10,222 nt of DNA from Actinomycetales bacterium (GCA_015655615.1 JAATES010000046.1:1-10222), one strand, 5' to 3'; positions 1 to 10,222 are shown, counted from the first letter of the stretch. Notes: a model not told the origin generated them from the sequence alone. Numbers and translations are program-made.

Positions 1-89
1 ATCTCGCAGGGCGTCCGCGTATGGTGGTGGGCGAGCGCGTGGGCGAGCGCCACCCGGTTCCAGACTTGGCGAAGGATTCCCGACCGTGA
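1..89 (+). CDS. prmC: Peptide chain release factor N5-glutamine methyltransferase, C-terminal end (partial)
   Basis: Only the last 28 complete codons are present; the start lies outside the window. The frame beginning at base 3 ends in TGA at 87-89 and reads LAGRPRMVVGERVGERHPV before the last few residues. The LAGRPR stretch resembles the 'DLTGRPR' tail I recall from actinobacterial HemK/PrmC proteins. PrmC methylates the glutamine of the GGQ motif in release factors RF1 and RF2 in the cytoplasm. Context supports the call, because in mycobacteria hemK lies directly upstream of sua5 and the atp operon. The stop overlaps the GTG start of the next gene (GTGA), so translation is probably coupled. 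The catalytic NPPY motif is not in the window, so the assignment rests on a short tail and on gene order. Confidence 0.7.
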   Translation, partial: LAGRPRMVVGERVGERHPVPDLAKDSRP

Positions 90-745
90 CTGACCTGCGA
101 GACGTGACCGACCCCGCGACCTGGGGGTCGTCCCTCGATGAAGCCGTCCATGCCCTCGGGCGCGGCGGGCTGGCAGTGATGCCGACGGACACCGTCTACG
201 GCCTGGCGGCCGATGCCTTCGCACCAGCCGCCGTCGCCGCTCTGCTGGCGGCCAAGGGACGCGGCAGGCAGATGCCGCCTCCGGTGCTGATCCCGCATCT
301 GGCTACCCTGGACGGCCTGGCCATGGATGTTCCGGATGAAGCCAGGGAGCTGGCCATCCGGTGGTGGCCCGGCCCGCTCACCCTCATCGTGAGGGCTCAG
401 CCCTCCCTCGCCTGGGATCTGGGTGAGACCCGGGGCACGGTCGCGCTGCGGGTCCCCGACCATCCGGCGGCGCTGGCGCTGCTGAGCAGGACGGGACCGC
501 TCGCCGTCTCCAGCGCCAACCGGACCGGACAGGCGGCTGCCCTGACGGCCGCGGATGCCGCCGAGCAGCTGGGTTCGGCGGTAGCGGTGTACCTCGATGG
601 CGGCCCGGCCCCCGGCGGCGTCGCCTCGACCATCGTCGATGCCACGGGCGAGGGACTGCGCATCGTGCGCGCCGGCGCAGTGGACCTTGCCGCGCTCCGT
701 GGCGTCGTGCCGGAGATGCTTGCCCCTGACGAGCCCGGCGCATGA
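86..745 (+). CDS. sua5: Threonylcarbamoyl-AMP synthase (TsaC/Sua5/YrdC family)
   Basis: This 219-residue protein is predicted to make threonylcarbamoyl-AMP from threonine, bicarbonate and ATP, the first step of t6A modification at position 37 of ANN-decoding tRNAs. Visible family marks are PTDTVYGLAAD (residues 33-43), K57-G-R59 of the nucleotide-binding KxR motif, WWPGPLT (93-99), SSAN (142-145) and STIVD near residues 181-185. The length fits the short, single YrdC-domain form without the extra C-terminal Sua5 domain. The GTG at 86 is chosen because it overlaps the prmC stop in GTGA and has GAAGGA at 71-76, nine bases upstream. The frame is open further upstream, but that region is the prmC tail. 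The 3' end overlaps wecA by ATGA. It is a soluble enzyme working with TsaB, TsaD and TsaE encoded elsewhere. Confidence 0.93.
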   Translation: MTDLRDVTDPATWGSSLDEAVHALGRGGLAVMPTDTVYGLAADAFAPAAVAALLAAKGRGRQMPPPVLIPHLATLDGLAMDVPDEARELAIRWWPGPLTLIVRAQPSLAWDLGETRGTVALRVPDHPAALALLSRTGPLAVSSANRTGQAAALTAADAAEQLGSAVAVYLDGGPAPGGVASTIVDATGEGLRIVRAGAVDLAALRGVVPEMLAPDEPGA

Positions 746-1884
746 GGGTCTACCTGCTCATCATGACCGTGGCTGCGGTCGTGACCTTCCTGCTCACTCC
801 GCTGGCTCGCTGGATCGCCACCCGGGTCGGCGCCCTGACCGCAGTCCGGTCGCGTGACGTCCACACCATCCCGACTCCCCGGCTGGGGGGGATCGCCATG
901 CTCGGGGGGCTGGCGGTGGCCTTCGTGGTGGCCTCACGGACGCCGTTCCTGCACGATGTCTTCGCTGAATCGGGGGCTCAGGCCTGGGCCGTGGTGCTCG
1001 GTGCCTCACTGGTCTGCCTGGTGGGAGTCGTGGACGATATCTGGGACCTCGACTGGCTGGTCAAGCTGGTGGGGCAGGTGCTGGCGGCCGGACTGATGGC
1101 CTGGCAGGGCGTGCAGCTCATCTCGGTCCCCATCGGCGGGCTCACCATCGGGTCCAGCCGGCTGTCCTTGTTCGTCACAGTGCTGGTCATCGTGGTGGCG
1201 ATGAACGCCGTCAACTTCGTGGACGGGCTCGACGGCCTGGCCGCAGGAGTGATCGCCATCGGAGGCACGGCCTTCTTCATCTACACCTACCTGCTGACCC
1301 AGAACTCGAGCCCGCAGAGCTATGCGAGCCTGGCGAGCCTGGTCATCGCGGCCCTCGTCGGAGTCTGTGTCGGCTTCCTTCCCTATAATTTCCACCAGGC
1401 GCGGATCTTCATGGGGGACTCGGGATCGATGCTCATCGGGCTCACCATGGCCGCCGCCGCGATCGTCGTCACGGGCAAGATCGATCCGGAGCGGCTCTCC
1501 GGTTCGCAGACTCTGCCCGCCTACCTGCCGATGATCCTGCCGCTGGCAGTCCTGATGCTGCCCTTGCTGGACATGACCATGGCGGTGATCCGTCGGATGG
1601 CGCAGGGCAAGTCGCCGTTCCATCCCGATCGCCGTCACCTGCATCACCGCCTGCTGGCCCTGGGACATACCCACCGACGCGCGGTCCTGGTGATGTATCT
1701 GTGGACGGCAGTCTTCGCGTTCTCGGGTGCAGCGCTGGTGGTGGTCCCATGGCGGCAGGTCCTGGTATTCCTCGCTGCGGCGAGCCTGGTCGCACTCGCG
1801 CTCACGCTGGGGCCGCTGCGGGGGCGACGGTCCCAGCCCCCGCCGGTCGTGCGGATCGACGTGTCGGGCGCTGCCGACCGATGA
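742..1884 (+). CDS. wecA: Polyprenyl-phosphate N-acetylglucosamine-1-phosphate transferase (WecA/Rfe, MraY-TagO superfamily)
   Basis: This 380-residue polytopic membrane protein has roughly ten hydrophobic segments. It is predicted to transfer GlcNAc-1-phosphate from UDP-GlcNAc to a polyprenyl phosphate (decaprenyl phosphate in mycobacteria) on the cytoplasmic face of the membrane, starting cell-wall linkage-unit or other surface glycan synthesis. Superfamily motifs are intact: VVDD with D98-D99, NFVDGLDGLAAG with N158, D161 and D164, FMGDSGS with D226, and the WecA-type HPDRRHLHHR at residues 294-303. That His/Arg motif separates WecA/TagO proteins from MraY. In mycobacteria the equivalent gene, rfe (Rv1302), has the same position. 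The ATG overlaps the sua5 stop (ATGA) and there is no strong ribosome binding site, so translational coupling is likely. The final ~20 residues are Arg- and Pro-containing and probably cytoplasmic. The exact sugar substrate cannot be read from sequence. Confidence 0.9.
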   Translation: MRVYLLIMTVAAVVTFLLTPLARWIATRVGALTAVRSRDVHTIPTPRLGGIAMLGGLAVAFVVASRTPFLHDVFAESGAQAWAVVLGASLVCLVGVVDDIWDLDWLVKLVGQVLAAGLMAWQGVQLISVPIGGLTIGSSRLSLFVTVLVIVVAMNAVNFVDGLDGLAAGVIAIGGTAFFIYTYLLTQNSSPQSYASLASLVIAALVGVCVGFLPYNFHQARIFMGDSGSMLIGLTMAAAAIVVTGKIDPERLSGSQTLPAYLPMILPLAVLMLPLLDMTMAVIRRMAQGKSPFHPDRRHLHHRLLALGHTHRRAVLVMYLWTAVFAFSGAALVVVPWRQVLVFLAAASLVALALTLGPLRGRRSQPPPVVRIDVSGAADR

Positions 1885-1925
1885 CGCCCATGATGACGCC
1901 TACAGGAGGTCCTGATGCAGGATGA
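1881..1925 (+). other. Possible 14-codon coupling ORF between wecA and the atpI-like gene
   Basis: An ATG overlapping the wecA stop (ATGA) opens a frame reading MTPMMTPTGGPDAG. It ends in TGA at 1923-1925, eight bases beyond the downstream ATG. The ribosome binding site of the next gene lies inside it. The peptide looks like nothing known. It could hand ribosomes from wecA to the next gene, but such short frames arise easily in GC-rich DNA. Confidence 0.2.
1904..1910 (+). promoter_or_regulatory. Strong Shine-Dalgarno site of the atpI-like gene
   Basis: AGGAGGT, fully complementary to the 16S rRNA tail, sits four bases before the ATG at 1915. It fixes this start over the nearby ATGs at 1881, 1890 and 1893, which are in another frame. 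This gene therefore has its own strong initiation site. Confidence 0.85.
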
Positions 1926-2355
1926 CATAGACCCCAGAACACAGCTGGGGACGGCTGTCCGCGGGGTCTTCCGGACGGCACTGCGCTCCGTCCTGATCGG
2001 CCTGATCGTCCTACTGGTTGCCGGCGTCGGGCTCGGAGCCCTGTTGGCGGGCACGCGTGGCGTATGGGGAGCTCTGCTGGGGGTCGCGGCCGCAGTGGTG
2101 TTCTCGGGGACGACTGTCTGGGCGGCGTGGCGGACCGCCGAAGCCACTCCTGTCACCACCGGCGCGATCGTGCTGGGCTCCTGGCTGCTGAAGATGATCG
2201 TCCTGGTGGCGGCGCTCGCGGTGCTCAAGGACGCCGAGTTCTACTCGAAGCCGGTGTTCGCGGTCGTGCTGCTCGCGGGGGGGCTGGCCAGCGCGGCCAT
2301 CGACTACCTCGCCATCCGGCGATCTCGGCTGCCCTACGTCGATCCGGCATCGTGA
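1915..2355 (+). CDS. AtpI-like four-helix membrane protein upstream of the ATP synthase genes
   Basis: This 146-residue protein has a charged N-terminus and four clear hydrophobic segments at about residues 25-45, 49-71, 82-104 and 113-134, followed by a basic RRSR stretch. It sits between wecA and atpB, where actinobacteria carry the small membrane protein annotated as Rv1303 in M. tuberculosis and where other bacteria carry atpI (subunit i). Subunit i has been linked to c-ring assembly and magnesium or membrane insertion functions in other bacteria. That role is inferred here from position and topology; I see no diagnostic motif. The start is set by AGGAGGT at 1904-1910. A perfect hairpin straddles the stop codon, and 192 bases then separate the gene from atpB, so it may belong to the sua5-wecA transcript instead of, or in addition to, the atp transcript. 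Confidence 0.75.
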   Translation: MQDDIDPRTQLGTAVRGVFRTALRSVLIGLIVLLVAGVGLGALLAGTRGVWGALLGVAAAVVFSGTTVWAAWRTAEATPVTTGAIVLGSWLLKMIVLVAALAVLKDAEFYSKPVFAVVLLAGGLASAAIDYLAIRRSRLPYVDPAS

Positions 2356-2366
2356 GTTCGCTCACG
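2351..2366 (+). other. UUCG-loop hairpin overlapping the atpI-like stop codon
   Basis: CGTGAG-TTCG-CTCACG forms a perfect 6-bp stem with a four-base UUCG loop. The stop TGA of the atpI-like gene (2353-2355) lies within the left arm. No T-run follows, so it does not look like a standard intrinsic terminator. It could protect the 3' end of an upstream transcript or slow polymerase before the atp promoter region. Confidence 0.6.
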
Positions 2367-2394
2367 TCGGCGCGGGCCCAGGTGGACGGCGTGC

Positions 2395-2411
2395 GCACGT
2401 GCGTCACGTGC
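2395..2411. promoter_or_regulatory. Candidate operator: 17-bp dyad with two CACGTG cores
   Basis: GCACGTG-CGT-CACGTGC is a perfect 7-bp inverted repeat with a 3-bp spacer. Each arm contains the palindrome CACGTG, with centres nine bases apart. The left arm also overlaps a 10-bp palindrome, CGTGCGCACG, at 2390-2399. It lies about 45 bp upstream of the best -10 candidate of the atp operon, a position suited to an activator or repressor dimer. No regulator is identified. Confidence 0.4.
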
Positions 2412-2420
2412 TCGTTCGCC

Positions 2421-2439
2421 GCGTGGTACCGGCGTGGTA
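2421..2439. repeat. Tandem 8-bp direct repeat GCGTGGTA with 11-bp period
   Basis: GCGTGGTA occurs at 2421-2428 and again at 2432-2439, separated by CCG. The 11-bp period puts both copies on about the same face of the helix. The second copy overlaps the putative -35 element of the atp promoter, so this could be a regulator site. Chance recurrence in a GT-rich tract is also possible. Confidence 0.35.
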
Positions 2440-2462
2440 AAGCCTCGACAATGGGATAGACT
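2434..2462 (+). promoter_or_regulatory. Weak candidate promoter of the atp operon
   Basis: TAGACT at 2457-2462 matches the actinobacterial TAnnnT pattern for a -10 element. GTGGTA lies 17 bases upstream at 2434-2439 and is a poor -35 match (3 of 6 to TTGACA). Transcription would begin near 2469, giving a leader of about 80 bases before atpB. The 192-base gap is the only long spacer ahead of the ATP synthase genes, so a promoter is expected here, but the exact hexamers are uncertain. Confidence 0.35.
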
Positions 2463-2490
2463 TCTCGCGAATCCGTGAAGACCAGGTCCT

Positions 2491-2532
2491 ATGGTGTGCC
2501 TCGCGTGTGGTGCCTGTATGACCCTCACCTGA
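2491..2532 (+). other. Possible 13-codon Cys-containing leader ORF upstream of atpB
   Basis: An ATG at 2491 opens the frame MVCLACGACMTLT. Its TGA at 2530-2532 runs into the atpB ribosome binding site GAGGAG (2531-2536). Three of 13 codons are cysteine. Only a weak AGG lies four bases before its start. A ribosome on this frame would end on or next to the atpB initiation site, so it could affect atpB translation if the leader is transcribed as proposed. It is unproven and could be chance. Confidence 0.25.
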
Positions 2533-2536
2533 GGAG
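2531..2536 (+). promoter_or_regulatory. Ribosome binding site of atpB
   Basis: GAGGAG lies 11 bases before the ATG at 2548, a slightly long spacing. No better in-frame start is seen nearby, so this site supports the ATG at 2548. Confidence 0.6.
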
Positions 2537-2547
2537 TCGTCCTGTTC

Positions 2548-4277
<1,730 letters not shown>

Positions 4278-4278
<1 letters not shown>

Positions 4279-5093
4279 TGCGAGGTTCCAGCCTGGCCTC
4301 ACTTCAGGCCGTGCAGGCGGAGTTCGAGAGGGCCTTGGCCGCCGTGGGCGAGTCAGCGGTCGGCCTCGGTGCCGAGCTCTTCGCTGTCACCGATGCGCTC
4401 GACGACTCCGGGTCCCTGCGCCGTGCCCTGACCGATCCCTCGCGGGACGGCAAGGACAAGGAACAGCTGGTCCGGGATGTGTTGGCGGCGGGCTTCAACC
4501 CGCAGACGGTGACCGTCGTCGTCGCAGCCGCGAGGGCCCGGTGGTCGCATGCGAAGGACTTGGCCGACGCCGTGGAGATCTTCGGTGTGCACGCCATCCT
4601 CGCGGACGCCGAGCATGCGGGCCTGCTGGAACAGGTGGGCAACGAGCTCTTCCTCGCCAGTCGCGCGCTGATCGGTGCCCCCGCCATCCGGGAGGCTCTG
4701 ATGGACCCGCGCAGCGACAAGAACTCACGTGAGGCACTGCTGACGACCCTGTTCCAGGGCAAGGTCGACCCGCGGACCCTGACCTTGATGCGCCGGGCAG
4801 CGGGAACTCCGCGCGGTGTGCATGTCGTCCCGGCTCTGCAACGGTTCAGTGACCTTGCTGCGGAACGCCGGAACCGGCAGGTCGCCCACGTCACGGCGCG
4901 TACGCAGTTGACAGCGGTCCAGCTGGAACGGATCGGTGACCTGCTGCAACGCGCTTACGGCCAGAAGATCCAGGTCGACCTCTCCGTTGATCCGGATGTC
5001 CTGGGCGGGTTGCGCATCCAGATCGGACCGGACGTGGTCGACTCGACGGTCTTGTCCCGGCTCGCTGAAGTACGACGGCGCATCGCGAGCTAA
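4278..5093 (+). CDS. atpH: F0F1 ATP synthase subunit delta
   Basis: This 271-residue stator protein caps the top of F1 and joins it to the b stalk. It is longer than the roughly 177-residue E. coli subunit, as usual in actinobacteria. The first ~85 residues are an alpha-helical extension, and the OSCP/delta homology lies in about the last 190. The C-terminal signature VDPDVLGGLRIQIGPDVVDSTV, here split as VDPDVLGGLRIQIG then PDVVDSTV, is clear at about residues 234-255. The ATG at 4278 shares its A with the atpF stop (TGATG), with AAGGGG at 4267-4272 five bases upstream. A GTG at 4275, giving one more residue and a GTGA overlap, is equally possible. It is not fused to a b-type domain as in Mycobacterium. 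A 102-base leader separates it from atpA. Confidence 0.95.
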
Positions 5094-5161
5094 CAATGAA
5101 CAGACGCGGGTTCGCCAGATCCCGTGGCCGGGTCGCACCGGCAGTACCGACAGAAACGTTC

Positions 5162-5178
5162 GACCACCTGCGGTGGTC
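5162..5178 (+). promoter_or_regulatory. Stem-loop in the atpA leader
   Basis: GACCACC-TGC-GGTGGTC forms a 7-bp stem with a 3-base loop, or 6 bp with a 5-base loop. It ends 17 bases before the atpA ATG, just before the AGGAG site at 5184-5188. Its placement parallels the hairpins before atpE and atpD. Confidence 0.55.
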
Positions 5179-5183
5179 ACGAC

Positions 5184-5188
5184 AGGAG
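5184..5188 (+). promoter_or_regulatory. Ribosome binding site of atpA
   Basis: AGGAG lies seven bases before the ATG at 5196. This spacing decides the atpA start over the in-frame upstream GTG at 5124, which would add 24 residues without homology. Confidence 0.85.
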
Positions 5189-5195
5189 CAGAGCA

Positions 5196-6824
5196 ATGGC
5201 TGAGCTGACGATCCGGCCCGAGGAGATTCGGGCCGCCCTGGACAGCTTCGTGAAGTCCTACGAGCCGTCCGGTGCCGTGTCCGAAGAGGTCGGCCGAGTG
5301 ACGCTCGCTGGCGATGGCATCGCACAAGTCGAGGGATTGCCCGGCGCGATGGCGAATGAGCTGCTGCGCTTCGAGGACGGCACGCTGGGCCTGGCGCTGA
5401 ACCTCGACGTCCGCGAGATCGGCGTGGTGGTCCTGGGGGAGTTCACCGGCATCGAGGAGGGCCAGGAGGTCCGGCGCACGGGCGAGGTGCTCTCCGTCGC
5501 AGTCGGTGACGGTTACCTGGGCCGGGTCGTGGATCCGCTCGGAACGCCCATCGACGGGCTCGGGGACATCGAGACGACAGGCCGTCGCGCGTTGGAACTG
5601 CAGGCTCCCGGCGTGATGCAGCGCAAGTCCGTCCATGAGCCGCTCCAGACCGGCCTGAAGGCCATCGATGCGATGATCCCGATCGGCCGCGGACAGCGCC
5701 AGCTGATCATCGGAGACCGCCAGACCGGCAAGACCGCGATCGCCATCGACACGATCATCAACCAGAAGGCCAACTGGGAGACCGGCGATCCGCAGAAGCA
5801 GGTGCGGTGCGTGTACGTCGCCATCGGCCAGAAGGGCTCGACCATCGCGGCGGTCCGCGGAGCGCTGGAGGACGCGGGCGCGCTCGAATACACGACCATC
5901 GTGGCGTCACCGGCGTCGGACCCCGCCGGGTTCAAGTACATCGCGCCGTACACGGGCTCGGCCATCGGCCAGCACTGGATGTACGAGGGCAAGCACGTCC
6001 TCATCGTCTTCGACGACCTGTCCAAGCAGGCTGAGGCCTACCGTGCCGTGTCACTGTTGCTGCGCCGGCCGCCGGGCCGCGAGGCCTACCCGGGCGACGT
6101 GTTCTACCTGCACTCCCGCCTGCTCGAGCGTTGTGCCAAGCTCTCCGACGAGCTGGGTGCCGGATCGATGACCGGTCTTCCGATCATCGAGACCAAGGCG
6201 AACGACGTCTCGGCCTACATCCCGACCAATGTCATCTCGATCACCGATGGTCAGATCTTCTTGCAGTCCGACCTCTTCAACGCGGACCAGCGGCCGGCGG
6301 TGGACGTCGGCATCTCGGTGTCCCGCGTCGGTGGCTCCGCACAGATCAAGGCCATGAAGAAGGTCTCGGGAACCCTGAAGCTCGATCTGGCTCAGTTCCG
6401 GTCACTTGAGGCATTCGCCATGTTCGCCTCCGACCTCGATCCGGCCTCGCGAGCGCAGCTGAACCGTGGTGCGCGGCTCCTGGAGCTGCTGAAGCAGGGG
6501 CAGTACTCGCCTTACCCGGTGGAGGATCAGGTGGTCTCGGTGTGGGCGGGCACCAAGGGCAAGCTGGATGACGTCCCGGTGCAGGACGTCCGGCGCTTCG
6601 AGACCGACCTGCTCGACCACCTGCGCCGCAACACGGAGGTGCTCACCACGATCGCGACGACCGGCAAGCTCGAGGACGACACTGTCGAGGCGCTGGACCG
6701 GGCCGTCGAGGACTTCCGCGGCAGCTTCATCACCTTCGACGGGTCCCCGTTGGTGGGTGCCCAGGACGAGGACGAGCCGCTGGCCTCCGAGCAGGAGCAG
6801 ATCGTCAAGCAGAAGAGGGCCTGA
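5196..6824 (+). CDS. atpA: F0F1 ATP synthase subunit alpha
   Basis: This 542-residue subunit alternates with beta in the alpha3beta3 head and holds the non-catalytic nucleotide sites. Its N-terminus [15 protein letters not shown] is the usual delta-contacting helix, followed by the beta-barrel domain. The P-loop GDRQTGKT is at residues 173-180, with Gln in place of the Gly found in beta, as normal for alpha. The Walker B aspartates are in [16 protein letters not shown] (D273, D274). The arginine finger R377 in VSRVGGSAQ reaches into the neighbouring catalytic site. The C-terminus is longer than in E. coli (513 residues) and ends in a charged Glu/Gln/Lys stretch, as in other actinobacteria. 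AtpG begins three bases after the stop, so alpha and gamma are probably translated together. Confidence 0.98.
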   Translation: MAELTIRPEEIRAALDSFVKSYEPSGAVSEEVGRVTLAGDGIAQVEGLPGAMANELLRFEDGTLGLALNLDVREIGVVVLGEFTGIEEGQEVRRTGEVLSVAVGDGYLGRVVDPLGTPIDGLGDIETTGRRALELQAPGVMQRKSVHEPLQTGLKAIDAMIPIGRGQRQLIIGDRQTGKTAIAIDTIINQKANWETGDPQKQVRCVYVAIGQKGSTIAAVRGALEDAGALEYTTIVASPASDPAGFKYIAPYTGSAIGQHWMYEGKHVLIVFDDLSKQAEAYRAVSLLLRRPPGREAYPGDVFYLHSRLLERCAKLSDELGAGSMTGLPIIETKANDVSAYIPTNVISITDGQIFLQSDLFNADQRPAVDVGISVSRVGGSAQIKAMKKVSGTLKLDLAQFRSLEAFAMFASDLDPASRAQLNRGARLLELLKQGQYSPYPVEDQVVSVWAGTKGKLDDVPVQDVRRFETDLLDHLRRNTEVLTTIATTGKLEDDTVEALDRAVEDFRGSFITFDGSPLVGAQDEDEPLASEQEQIVKQKRA

Positions 6825-6827
6825 CCT

Positions 6828-9300
<2,473 letters not shown>

Positions 9301-9348
9301 CGCCGGTCGTTCGCAGTGCTGCCTGTTCGAAGCTAGGTGAGGAATGAC

Positions 9349-9630
9349 ATGGCTCAACTCGAGGTGAACCTCGTGTCAGCGCGCGAGACCGTGTGGGCGG
9401 GTGCCGCCCGCATGGTGGTGGCGCCGGCGGCTGACGGTGAGATCGGTCTGCTGGCAGGCCACACACCGGTGCTCAGTGTCTTGCGTTCCGGTACGGTCCG
9501 GGTGCAGCCGATCGAAGGCGATCCCATCGCGGTGGCCGTCTCCGGTGGCTTCTTGTCGATCGATTCCGATGTGGTGACCATTGTGGTCGACGACGCGGAC
9601 GTGGTTGTCGCGGCCACGTCGTCGCACTGA
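9349..9630 (+). CDS. atpC: F0F1 ATP synthase subunit epsilon, short form
   Basis: This 93-residue subunit joins gamma to the c-ring. It contains only the N-terminal beta-sandwich: LEVNLVSARETVWAG (about residues 4-18), then GEIGLLAGHTPVLSVLRSGTV (about 30-50, given as GEIGLLAGHTP and VLSVLRSGTV) and the SGGFLSID block near 65-72. The sequence stops where the E. coli protein (139 residues) begins its two-helix C-terminal domain, so the ATP-sensing inhibitory arm is absent. The ATG at 9349 is preferred because GAGGA (9339-9343) lies five bases upstream. An in-frame GTG at 9337 would put that site inside the gene. The stop overlaps the GAGGT that probably serves the next gene. No frameshift is evident at the 3' end: the next gene starts cleanly 14 bases later. 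Confidence 0.95.
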   Translation: MAQLEVNLVSARETVWAGAARMVVAPAADGEIGLLAGHTPVLSVLRSGTVRVQPIEGDPIAVAVSGGFLSIDSDVVTIVVDDADVVVAATSSH

Positions 9631-9643
9631 GGTCAGCGCGCAG

Positions 9644-10057
9644 ATGGGGGCAGCCGGCTGGATCTCGTTGGCACTGCTCCTCGTGGTCTTCTCGGTGGCA
9701 TTGTGGGCATTGTTACGATTCCGTCGGCTGTGTTCGCTCGCAGGGTCCGTGATCTGTGCCATGCGCTGCGGCGAGCACACGCCGTGGCGCACCGGGGTGG
9801 CCCGTTTCGGCTCGTATTCCGTGACCTGGTGGCGGGTGCGCTCACTATCGGTCCACCCGGCTCAGCGATGGCAGCGGGACCTGCTCACGGTGGTGGAGAG
9901 GTTCTCCCTGGCGGAGTCCGGACGGCCGGATCTGATTCTGGTGCGGTGCGAGTACGACGCGGAGACCTTCGAGCTGACCATGTCCCAGTCGGCCTATGCG
10001 GGCCTGGCCTCGTGGTTCGAGTCGGCTCCGCCCTCGGAGAGCGGAGCGGTGCTGTGA
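9644..10057 (+). CDS. DUF2550 family single-pass membrane protein
   Basis: This 137-residue protein has one N-terminal transmembrane segment (about residues 5-24) followed by RFRRL, so the remainder is probably cytoplasmic. The body matches what I recall of the actinobacterial DUF2550 family: a [22 protein letters not shown] block (about 48-69, shown as WRTGVARFG and [10 protein letters not shown]), a [16 protein letters not shown] stretch, and a C-terminal [16 protein letters not shown]. tuberculosis carries such a protein (Rv1312) immediately after atpC. The function is unknown. The position in the operon suggests it is co-transcribed with ATP synthase. The ATG at 9644 is chosen because it puts the hydrophobic helix at the N-terminus and follows GAGGT (9629-9633) by ten bases. 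In-frame codons farther upstream lie inside atpC. Confidence 0.88.
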   Translation: MGAAGWISLALLLVVFSVALWALLRFRRLCSLAGSVICAMRCGEHTPWRTGVARFGSYSVTWWRVRSLSVHPAQRWQRDLLTVVERFSLAESGRPDLILVRCEYDAETFELTMSQSAYAGLASWFESAPPSESGAVL

Positions 10058-10101
10058 ACGGGACAGGCCACGTGACCCCCGGCAGGAGGTGGCAGTCATG
10101 A
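10054..10101 (+). other. Possible 15-codon coupling ORF bridging the DUF2550 gene and nucS
   Basis: A GTG overlapping the DUF2550 stop (GTGA at 10054-10057) opens [15 protein letters not shown], which ends in TGA overlapping the nucS ATG (ATGA at 10098-10101). It contains the nucS ribosome binding site. The peptide is unremarkable. The fit at both ends repeats the pattern seen between atpG and atpD. Confidence 0.25.
10084..10090 (+). promoter_or_regulatory. Strong Shine-Dalgarno site of nucS
   Basis: AGGAGGT lies seven bases before the ATG at 10098, giving nucS an independent strong initiation site and fixing its start. Confidence 0.85.
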
Positions 10102-10222
10102 GGATCGTGGTGGCCAGGTGCAGTGCCCGGTATTCCGGGCGGCTGTCGGCATACCTGCCCGAAGCCGTCCGGCTGGTGGTGGTCAAGGCTGATGGCAGTG
10201 TGCTGCTCCATTCCGATGGCGG
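10098..10222 (+). CDS. nucS: Endonuclease NucS (EndoMS), N-terminal part
   Basis: Forty-one codons are visible before the window ends, so the gene is cut by the window edge, not broken. The start [20 protein letters not shown], followed by [21 protein letters not shown], closely resembles the N-terminal dimerisation and DNA-binding domain of actinobacterial NucS ('RYxGRL…HLPxAxRLLxxKADGSVxxH' as I recall it). NucS cuts both strands at mismatches and replaces MutS/MutL mismatch repair in most Actinomycetota, working with the beta clamp. The catalytic domain and clamp-binding tail are beyond the window. It follows the DUF2550 gene by 40 bases with no terminator visible, so it may be read from the atp transcript as well as from its own promoter. 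Confidence 0.88.
   Translation, partial: MRIVVARCSARYSGRLSAYLPEAVRLVVVKADGSVLLHSDG

Larger units (their letters stand above)
5096..5203 (+). other. Possible 35-codon coupling ORF in the atpH-atpA spacer
   Basis: An ATG two bases after the atpH stop opens a frame beginning [13 protein letters not shown]. It ends in TGA at 5201-5203, five bases beyond the atpA ATG. It contains the leader stem-loop and the atpA ribosome binding site. It is Arg-rich, with G or C at about 69% of third positions by my count, so it does not look like a selected protein. It may only couple translation, or be chance. Confidence 0.2.

Noticed and set aside
2351-2366. Intrinsic terminator after the atpI-like gene
   Set aside because: The hairpin is perfect but only 6 bp and is followed by TCGGCGCGGG with no T-run, so it is listed as a hairpin of unknown role.
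2445-2450. TCGACA as the -35 element of the atp promoter
   Set aside because: It matches TTGACA at five of six positions, but no TAnnnT-like -10 lies 16-18 bases downstream; the sequence there is CGAATCC.
5124-5195. An upstream GTG that would extend AtpA by 24 residues
   Set aside because: The extension has no family homology and contains the leader hairpin. AGGAG seven bases before the ATG at 5196 marks the real start.

Overview
The window is a high-GC stretch (about two thirds G+C by eye) with every recognisable gene on the + strand. It carries a complete F-type ATP synthase operon with the flanking genes typical of Actinomycetota. The order is prmC end, tsaC/sua5, wecA, atpI-like gene, atpB-E-F-H-A-G-D-C, a DUF2550 membrane protein, then the start of nucS. 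From memory this matches the mycobacterial order hemK-sua5-rfe-Rv1303-atp-Rv1312 closely. The 271-residue delta subunit, the DUF2550 protein and NucS also point to Actinomycetota. The unfused b and delta subunits argue against Mycobacterium itself. I cannot place the genus; a propionibacterial or micrococcal relative is only a guess.

Layout: positions 1-2355 hold a tight cluster. The prmC 3' end overlaps tsaC/sua5 by GTGA, tsaC/sua5 overlaps wecA by ATGA, and the atpI-like gene follows after 30 bases with a near-perfect ribosome binding site. Positions 2356-2547 are the longest gene-free stretch (192 bases). It holds a UUCG-loop hairpin on the atpI stop, a 17-bp dyad, an 11-bp-spaced direct repeat, a weak promoter candidate and a 13-codon Cys-containing leader ORF. 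Positions 2548-9630 encode the ATP synthase: a, c and b of the membrane/stator part, then delta, alpha, gamma, beta and epsilon. Positions 9644-10057 encode the DUF2550 protein, and nucS begins at 10098 and runs off the window.

The ATP synthase genes fall into translational blocks. Genes for the multi-copy subunits c, alpha and beta each follow a leader of about 95-115 bases containing a GC-rich stem-loop 13-20 bases before the start. Genes for b, delta and gamma are instead coupled to the preceding gene (two TGATG junctions and a 3-base gap). Five of the spacers, including wecA-atpI and DUF2550-nucS, also contain a short open frame running from at or near the upstream stop to across the downstream start. 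These may be coupling frames or chance.

Functionally the cluster is housekeeping: release-factor methylation, tRNA t6A synthesis, lipid-linked glycan initiation, ATP synthesis and mismatch-specific DNA cleavage. I see no mobile element, CRISPR array, RNA gene, defence system or clearly new system. The points worth following are regulatory (the atp promoter region and the spacer architecture) plus an epsilon subunit lacking its inhibitory C-terminal domain.
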